Below, piece after piece: positions 6,716-10,800 of a stretch of 10,800 nucleotides of DNA (the first letter of the stretch is position 1; every line of letters starts with the position of its first letter). Under the pieces are notes generated by a model. The model saw only the letters and a program-made list of their open reading frames with translations, was not told the origin of the DNA and ran no database searches. This DNA comes from Bacteroidota bacterium (lineage in GTDB: Bacteria > Bacteroidota > Bacteroidia > NS11-12g > UBA955). Where the stretch lies: positions 1 to 10,800 of the forward strand of contig RGEC01000061.1 in assembly GCA_009918425.1 (NCBI GenBank), given 5' to 3'. The position numbers and the translations under genes are program-made.

Positions 6716-7681
6716 ATGTCAACAACCCAATGGCTTGATTTTGAAAAGGACATTGCCGAACTGCATGAACAGCTGGCCAAGGCAAAAGACACCCATGAAA
6801 AGGGCAAGCTGAATATGACCGATATGATTCAGACCCTGGAAACCAAAATCAAAGAGGCGCAAAAAACCATATACAGCAGCCTTAGCGGTTGGCAAAAAGT
6901 GCAAATCAGCCGCCACCCCGAACGCCCGTATACACTGGATTATATAGAGCATATAGCCACCAATTTTATAGAATTACACGGCGATCGGCAGGTAAAAGAC
7001 GACAAAGCCATTGTGGGCGGCTTTGGTCAGATTGATGGTGAAACCTATATGATCATTGGTCAGCAGAAGGGTCGCAACACCAAGCAGCGGCAGTACCGCA
7101 ACTTTGGCATGCCCAATCCGGAGGGATATCGCAAAGCCCTTCGATTGATGAAGCTGGCCGAGAAGTTCAACAAGCCCATTATAACTTTTATCGATACTCC
7201 CGGTGCCAGTCCAGGGCTGGAAGCCGAAGAACGAGGCCAGGGCGAAGCCATTGCCCGAAATCTGTTTGAAATGGCTACACTGAATGTTCCGATAGTATGT
7301 ATTGTTATTGGCGAGGGCGCCAGCGGAGGTGCATTGGGTATTGGTGTGGGAGATAAGGTCCTGATGATGCAGTACACCTGGTACAGCGTAATATCTCCGG
7401 AGAGTTGCTCGAGCATATTGTGGCGTACCTGGGATAAAAAGGAGCTGGCGGCGGATGCGCTGAAACTGAGTGCGGAAGATATGTTGAAAAACAAACTGAT
7501 TGATGGCATCATTCAGGAGCCCCTGGGCGGCGCACATCACGAACCGGAAACAGCCTATAAAAACGTGAAGGCAGCTATTGTAAAAGAGATGAAAGCCCTC
7601 AAAGCCCTCAACACCGACGAACTCGTAAAACAGCGTATTGAGAAATTCAGCGCTATGGGTGTTGTAGAGGAGGAAGAATAA
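6716..7681 (+). CDS. accA: Acetyl-CoA carboxylase, carboxyltransferase alpha subunit
   Basis: Half of the carboxyltransferase (with AccD) that moves the carboxyl group from biotin on AccB to acetyl-CoA, giving malonyl-CoA for fatty acid synthesis. The 321-residue product matches the usual length of about 319. Strong family blocks include a long stretch from IIGQQKGRNTKQ to PEGYRKALRLMKLAEKF, DTPGASPG at 160-167, the glycine-rich GEGASGGALGIG at 199-210 forming the oxyanion site, and IIQEPLGGAHHEPE near the C-terminus. Most homologues I recall have Tyr where S165 stands. The start MSTTQWLDFEKDI at 6716 is chosen over the ATG at 6677, which would add 13 residues that look unlike the family and precede the likely promoter. 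accD and the biotin subunits are not in the window. Confidence 0.96.
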   Translation: MSTTQWLDFEKDIAELHEQLAKAKDTHEKGKLNMTDMIQTLETKIKEAQKTIYSSLSGWQKVQISRHPERPYTLDYIEHIATNFIELHGDRQVKDDKAIVGGFGQIDGETYMIIGQQKGRNTKQRQYRNFGMPNPEGYRKALRLMKLAEKFNKPIITFIDTPGASPGLEAEERGQGEAIARNLFEMATLNVPIVCIVIGEGASGGALGIGVGDKVLMMQYTWYSVISPESCSSILWRTWDKKELAADALKLSAEDMLKNKLIDGIIQEPLGGAHHEPETAYKNVKAAIVKEMKALKALNTDELVKQRIEKFSAMGVVEEEE

Positions 7682-7685
7682 TTTC

Positions 7686-7720
7686 AGTTGAGAGTTAAAA
7701 GTTGAAAGTCTGGAGTTTGG
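7686..7720 (+). repeat. Degenerate tandem heptamer repeat (AGTTGAR type), five units
   Basis: Five consecutive 7-base units follow the accA stop: AGTTGAG, AGTTAAA, AGTTGAA, AGTCTGG, AGTTTGG. All begin AGT; the last two are decayed. I recall similar AGTTGAAAGTTGAGAG-type repeats scattered in intergenic DNA of many Bacteroidota; their role is unknown to me. Confidence 0.6.
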
Positions 7721-7762
7721 GGCCGCATAGCCCTTCCGGCAAACCCCTCTAGTTTGTTTTTT
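7719..7762 (+). terminator. Possible accA terminator
   Basis: GGGGCCG at 7719-7725 can pair with CGGC (7737-7740) and CCC (7744-7746), giving seven GC pairs interrupted by an AAA bulge, around an 11-base loop. A run of six T at 7757-7762 follows, but about ten bases after the stem. The imperfect stem and the distance to the T run keep confidence low. Confidence 0.35.
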
Positions 7763-7786
7763 CAACACCAATACGTATTTTCGCCA

Positions 7787-7835
7787 TATTGATAAAACAG
7801 TTCAATTAGTATTGATAAATTAGGCTTTTTATCAG
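7787..7835. promoter_or_regulatory. TATTGATAAA direct repeat with inverted half-site: candidate operator
   Basis: TATTGATAAA occurs at 7787-7796 and again at 7810-7819, exactly 23 bases apart, about two helical turns. The second copy is followed by TTTATCA at 7828-7834, forming a 7-bp inverted repeat with TGATAAA (7813-7819) across an 8-base spacer. The set lies 64-112 bases upstream of the methyltransferase start in AT-rich DNA. I infer a binding site for a regulator of the downstream operon. A weak -7-like TAGTTTTA sits at 7882-7889. No other gene-like content is seen in this gap. Confidence 0.35.
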
Positions 7836-7898
7836 TTACATCCGTTGATGTGAGGCATTAATAAAAAGAATTCATAAAAATTAGTTTTAAAATTAATC

Positions 7899-8786
7899 AT
7901 GGAGAATAATAGTGAGGTTGTATTAAATAATTATGGGTTTTACCAACTGGCGGACATTCCTACTCAGGAGGCTTTAAACGATTATTACGAGAAGAAATAT
8001 TATCAGCAGGACAGCGCACTGTATTTACATGAATATTCCCGGGAAGAATTACAATACATTCACAATAAAATTGAGCAAAAGGCCATCATTATTGATGAAC
8101 TTATGCAAAAAAAGGGCAGCAGTCCAACGCTGCTCGATGTAGGTTGTGGTGAGGGCTTCACCCTGTCTTGGTTTCACCGGCGAGGATGGGAGGTTGCGGG
8201 CATCGACTTTAGCGAATACGGTTGCAGGCAGCATAATCCTGAAATGCTTCCCTGGTTTCATGCAGGAGATATTTACGGCAAATTAAAAGAGATTGTTGAA
8301 CAGCAACGCGTTTATGATTGTATCTGGCTGGATAATGTGCTTGAGCACGTGCTGGACCCCGAGGCGCTGCTTAAAATGCTTCTCCAAATTTCACACACCG
8401 GAACGGTTTTGGTGATTGAAGTGCCCAATGATTTCTCGGTTCTTCAGACCAAACTGCTGCATGAAGGAAAGATAGACAGGCCTTTTTGGGTGGTAAAACC
8501 CGATCACATATCGTATTTTAACCTGGATGGGCTTCAAAATCTGGCAGCTGCCTGTGGCTGGGAAAAAAAGCAGGCCATCGCTGATTTTCCGATTGATTTT
8601 AACCTGGCCAATCCTTCTGCCAATTACGTTATGGACAAGCAAACCGGCAAAGGGGCTCATGTTCAGCGTTTATTTGTTGACACCCTTATGCACGGTATTT
8701 CACCGGCACAGACAAACCGGTATTACGAGGCTCTCGCCCAGCTGGGTCTGGGGCGCCAGATTAGCATGTTTTTAAAGACCAATTAA
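7899..8786 (+). CDS. Class I SAM-dependent methyltransferase, probable sugar or surface-polymer pathway
   Basis: A 295-residue soluble protein. SAM-binding motif I is LLDVGCGEG at 78-86, followed by the acidic end of strand 2 at GIDFSEYG, and a later DNVLEHVLDPEALL block typical of Methyltransf_11/23-type enzymes. The N-terminus (NNYGFYQLADIPTQEALN, then YYEKKYYQ) forms a small lead-in that I associate with methyltransferases of sugar or surface-polysaccharide loci. The methyl acceptor cannot be read from the sequence. It is the first gene of a tight three-gene run, with the next gene starting 4 bp after its stop. Upstream DNA is AT-rich and holds a repeated TATTGATAAA motif. The methyltransferase call is firm; the pathway is inferred from neighbours. 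Confidence 0.88.
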   Translation: MENNSEVVLNNYGFYQLADIPTQEALNDYYEKKYYQQDSALYLHEYSREELQYIHNKIEQKAIIIDELMQKKGSSPTLLDVGCGEGFTLSWFHRRGWEVAGIDFSEYGCRQHNPEMLPWFHAGDIYGKLKEIVEQQRVYDCIWLDNVLEHVLDPEALLKMLLQISHTGTVLVIEVPNDFSVLQTKLLHEGKIDRPFWVVKPDHISYFNLDGLQNLAAACGWEKKQAIADFPIDFNLANPSANYVMDKQTGKGAHVQRLFVDTLMHGISPAQTNRYYEALAQLGLGRQISMFLKTN

Positions 8787-8790
8787 TTAT

Positions 8791-9360
8791 ATGTCCACAG
8801 CGCACTATACTTGTTTAAAGAAGCATCGGTTTACCGATGGCGAATATGCAATCTGCACCATTCGCAGGGAAGACATAATGCTGATCAGAGAATGGAGAAA
8901 CAGGCAAATTGATGTGTTGAGACAAAAAAAAGAAATTACCCCTGAGGAACAGATAAACTACTTTGAAAAACAGGTTTGGCCAACCCTGGCTTTAAAGGAG
9001 CCAAAGCAAGTTCTCGTAAGTTTTTTTCATCAGGGAAACGTAATAGGATATGGCGGTCTGGTGCATATTTCCTGGGAAGACTATCGTGCGGAGATGTCTT
9101 TTTTGTTAAATCCCGACCGTCACGGCAAGCAACAGTATGAGCAGGATTTTTCTGCGTTTATCGGTCTTATCAGACAAATGGCATTTCAGGATTTGGGAAT
9201 ACACCGTGTGTTTACCGAGACCTATAACATTAGAGACTGGCATATATCGATACTGGAAAAAAATGGTTTTGATTTGGAAGGAACCATGCGGGATCATGTA
9301 TTTATTGATGGTAAGTTTGTGGATTCATTGATTCATGGCAGTTTAAGCAGTAAAAGATAA
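8791..9360 (+). CDS. GNAT-family N-acyltransferase with a degenerate acyl-CoA loop
   Basis: A 189-residue protein of the Acetyltransf_3 (RimJ/PseH-like) type. Visible family features are an early IRREDIMLIREWRN block, GNVIGYGGLVHI as the central strand pair, EMSFLLNPDRHGK leading to the acyl-CoA loop, and the C-terminal helix-strand block around TYNIRDWHISILEKNGFD followed by EGTMRDHVFIDGKFVD. GNAT enzymes move an acyl group from acyl-CoA to an amine. The pyrophosphate-binding loop, normally R/Q-x-x-G-x-G/A, reads R110-H-G-K-Q-Q and so lacks its usual glycines. It lies 4 bp after the methyltransferase and 1 bp before the SDR gene, so co-expression is very likely. By analogy with PseH it could acylate an amino-sugar nucleotide; that is inference. 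Confidence 0.82.
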   Translation: MSTAHYTCLKKHRFTDGEYAICTIRREDIMLIREWRNRQIDVLRQKKEITPEEQINYFEKQVWPTLALKEPKQVLVSFFHQGNVIGYGGLVHISWEDYRAEMSFLLNPDRHGKQQYEQDFSAFIGLIRQMAFQDLGIHRVFTETYNIRDWHISILEKNGFDLEGTMRDHVFIDGKFVDSLIHGSLSSKR

Positions 9361-9361
9361 A

Positions 9362-10800
9362 ATGTTACATAATAAAAGAGTTTTTGTAAGTGGAGGAGCC
9401 GGTGTTATTGGCCAGGAACTGATTCCAAAACTGGTGGATTGCGGCGCTGTTGTGCTTGTGGGCGATCTTAAACCCCGCCCCCGCCATTTTGCCCCCTCGG
9501 TTCAATACCGGCAAGGCGATTTAAACTACCTGACATTTGAAGAACTGAATGCCTTTGCACCGGATATTTTCATTCACCTGGCGGCTACGTTTGAGCGCTC
9601 CACAGAATCCTATGCCTTTTGGGAAGAAAACTTCTGGCACAATGTGCGGTTAAGCCACCACCTGGCTACCTTAACCAAAGACATGGACAGCGTAAAAAGG
9701 GTAATCAACGCTTCCAGCTACCTCATCTACGATCCTGAACTTTACAGTTTCGCCGAACCCCAAACAGCGCCATATTCTCTAAAGGAAACAGACCCCATTT
9801 ATCCCAGAAACCTGACAGGAATGGCCAAGCTGGCCCATGAAATAGAGCTTCGTTTTTTACAGCAGTTTAACAGCGATAAGAAATCGTATGTAAATGCACG
9901 TATATACCGGGGATATGGTAAGGGCTCTCGCTGTGTGATTTCGCGCTGGATACGGGCCTTGCTGGCGGGAGAAGAAATCGCCGTTTACCGCAAGGAAGGC
10001 ATTTTTGATTATATCTATGCTGGAGACACTGCCGATGGATTGATTCAGCTGGCTATGCATGCAAACATTAACGGCACCATAAACCTGGGAACCGGCAAAG
10101 CACGCCCGGTATCTGATGTGGTGGCGGTTTTGAAAGCCTCTTTTCCCGATTTGAAATACACGGAACACGAGGCCGATATACCCTATGAAGCTTCACAAGC
10201 CGATATTACCGTGCTTAAAAACCTGACAGGTTGGGCCCCCCCCACAAGACTGGAAGACGCCATCCCTCAGATTATTGAGCATGAGCGCTCATATGTATCA
10301 GAAAACATCTCCAGGAAAAGCGTGATGATTACATCGGTTTCCCGGAAAGTTTCCATGGCAGAAGCCATAAAAAGAGGAGCCGGTAAAACAGGGCTTTTTA
10401 GCAAAGTTGTGGGTGCGGATGCCAATAAAAACTGTATTGGCAGACATTTTACGGATGATTTCTGGGAAATGCCCCGGTTGACCGATCTGAGCATACCCCA
10501 ATTGATACATTACTGCAGGGAAAATGAAATAGGGGCCATTATACCCAGCAGGGACCAGGAGCTGCCGTTTTTTGCAGATGCAAAGGAACAACTTTCGGCG
10601 GCCGGTATACATACCATGGTTTCTTCAGCCGAAACAATACAAACCTGCCTGGATAAATATCTTTTTTATGAAAAACTGCATACAAAAGGATTTTCCGCTA
10701 TTCCTGCCTACTTAAATCCTGAAGTTGCTGCTGCCGGACGCTGGGTTGTTAAAGAGCGTTTCGGAGCAGGCTCTGCAGGATTGGCCATTGATGTTTCTTT
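9362..10800 (+). CDS. Extended SDR (epimerase/dehydratase type) fused to an ATP-grasp domain, 3' end outside window
   Basis: At least 479 residues with no stop before the window end. Residues 1 to about 310 form an extended SDR: dinucleotide loop G11-x-x-G14-x-x-G17, D36 after the second strand, GDLNY, IHLAA, NASSYLIYD with S118/S119, and a C-terminal TGWAPPTRLEDAI typical of nucleotide-sugar epimerases. The catalytic YxxxK reads T152-GMA-K156, so the tyrosine is replaced. From about residue 320 a new domain begins (VMITSVSRKVSMAEAI), resembling the lead-in of carbamoyl-phosphate-synthase-like ATP-grasp proteins; LDKYLFYEKL and WVVKERFGAGSAG, with K464 as likely ATP-binding lysine, follow. 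ATP-grasp enzymes form amide or similar bonds through acyl phosphates. I infer a nucleotide-sugar or related metabolite being modified and ligated. It starts 1 bp after the GNAT stop. Confidence 0.82.
   Translation, partial: MLHNKRVFVSGGAGVIGQELIPKLVDCGAVVLVGDLKPRPRHFAPSVQYRQGDLNYLTFEELNAFAPDIFIHLAATFERSTESYAFWEENFWHNVRLSHHLATLTKDMDSVKRVINASSYLIYDPELYSFAEPQTAPYSLKETDPIYPRNLTGMAKLAHEIELRFLQQFNSDKKSYVNARIYRGYGKGSRCVISRWIRALLAGEEIAVYRKEGIFDYIYAGDTADGLIQLAMHANINGTINLGTGKARPVSDVVAVLKASFPDLKYTEHEADIPYEASQADITVLKNLTGWAPPTRLEDAIPQIIEHERSYVSENISRKSVMITSVSRKVSMAEAIKRGAGKTGLFSKVVGADANKNCIGRHFTDDFWEMPRLTDLSIPQLIHYCRENEIGAIIPSRDQELPFFADAKEQLSAAGIHTMVSSAETIQTCLDKYLFYEKLHTKGFSAIPAYLNPEVAAAGRWVVKERFGAGSAGLAIDVS

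Noticed and set aside
6974..7771. Long minus-strand open frame of 265 codons across accA
   Set aside because: It is antisense to a clearly real gene, has no recognisable domain, and its first part only translates the heptamer repeat (LSTFNSQL).
8934..8941. A8 tract in the GNAT gene as a phase-variation site
   Set aside because: Similar A8 runs occur elsewhere in the window (for example in the peptidase gene near 3216), so it is not distinctive.
1..10800. CRISPR array, tRNA, rRNA or insertion sequence
   Set aside because: No regular repeat-spacer pattern, no cloverleaf or rRNA-like stretch, and no transposase or terminal inverted repeats were seen; all gaps are under 220 bp.

Overview
The window looks like chromosomal DNA from a member of the Bacteroidota. 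Three things point there. Several start regions carry the Bacteroidota-type -7 promoter element (TAnnTTTG). A DUF3822-like gene sits directly upstream of rsmD, a pairing I associate with this phylum. Ribosome-binding sites of the Shine-Dalgarno type are weak or absent. The translated proteins (PyrE, AccA, CoaD) also read like Bacteroidota versions. I cannot place it below phylum level.

Layout, left to right. (1) Positions 1-475, minus: 5' part of pyrE (pyrimidine synthesis), cut by the window edge. (2) 474-1118, plus: a Nudix hydrolase whose start codon overlaps the pyrE start codon on the opposite strand. (3) 1121-2808, minus: a three-gene cluster transcribed DUF3822 gene, rsmD, coaD, with a 25-bp overlap and a 9-bp gap; coaD converges on the Nudix gene with only 2 bp between stops. 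(4) 2855-6031, plus: a 1058-residue exported protein with an M1 zinc aminopeptidase in front and what looks like an Omp85/D15-type outer-membrane barrel behind. (5) 6129-6608, minus: a small membrane-anchored protein with four cysteines, no known function. (6) 6716-7681, plus: accA (fatty acid synthesis). (7) 7682-7898: an AT-rich gap holding a degenerate heptamer repeat, a possible terminator and a repeated/inverted TATTGATAAA motif. (8) 7899-10800, plus: a tightly packed operon of a SAM methyltransferase, a GNAT acyltransferase and a long gene, still open at the window end, that joins an extended SDR (epimerase/dehydratase type) to an ATP-grasp domain.

The left two thirds is mostly housekeeping: pyrimidine synthesis, CoA synthesis, rRNA methylation and the first step of fatty acid synthesis. 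The right end is different in kind. Methyl, acyl and SDR enzymes plus an ATP-dependent ligase-type domain, packed with 1-4 bp gaps, fit the making or decorating of an unusual sugar or small metabolite, probably for the cell surface; no glycosyltransferase is visible, so the pathway is inferred.

The two most interesting items are architectural: the M1 peptidase-Omp85 barrel fusion and the SDR-ATP-grasp fusion, whose SDR half lacks the usual catalytic tyrosine. The facing or overlapping promoter boxes at two divergent gene pairs are also worth testing.
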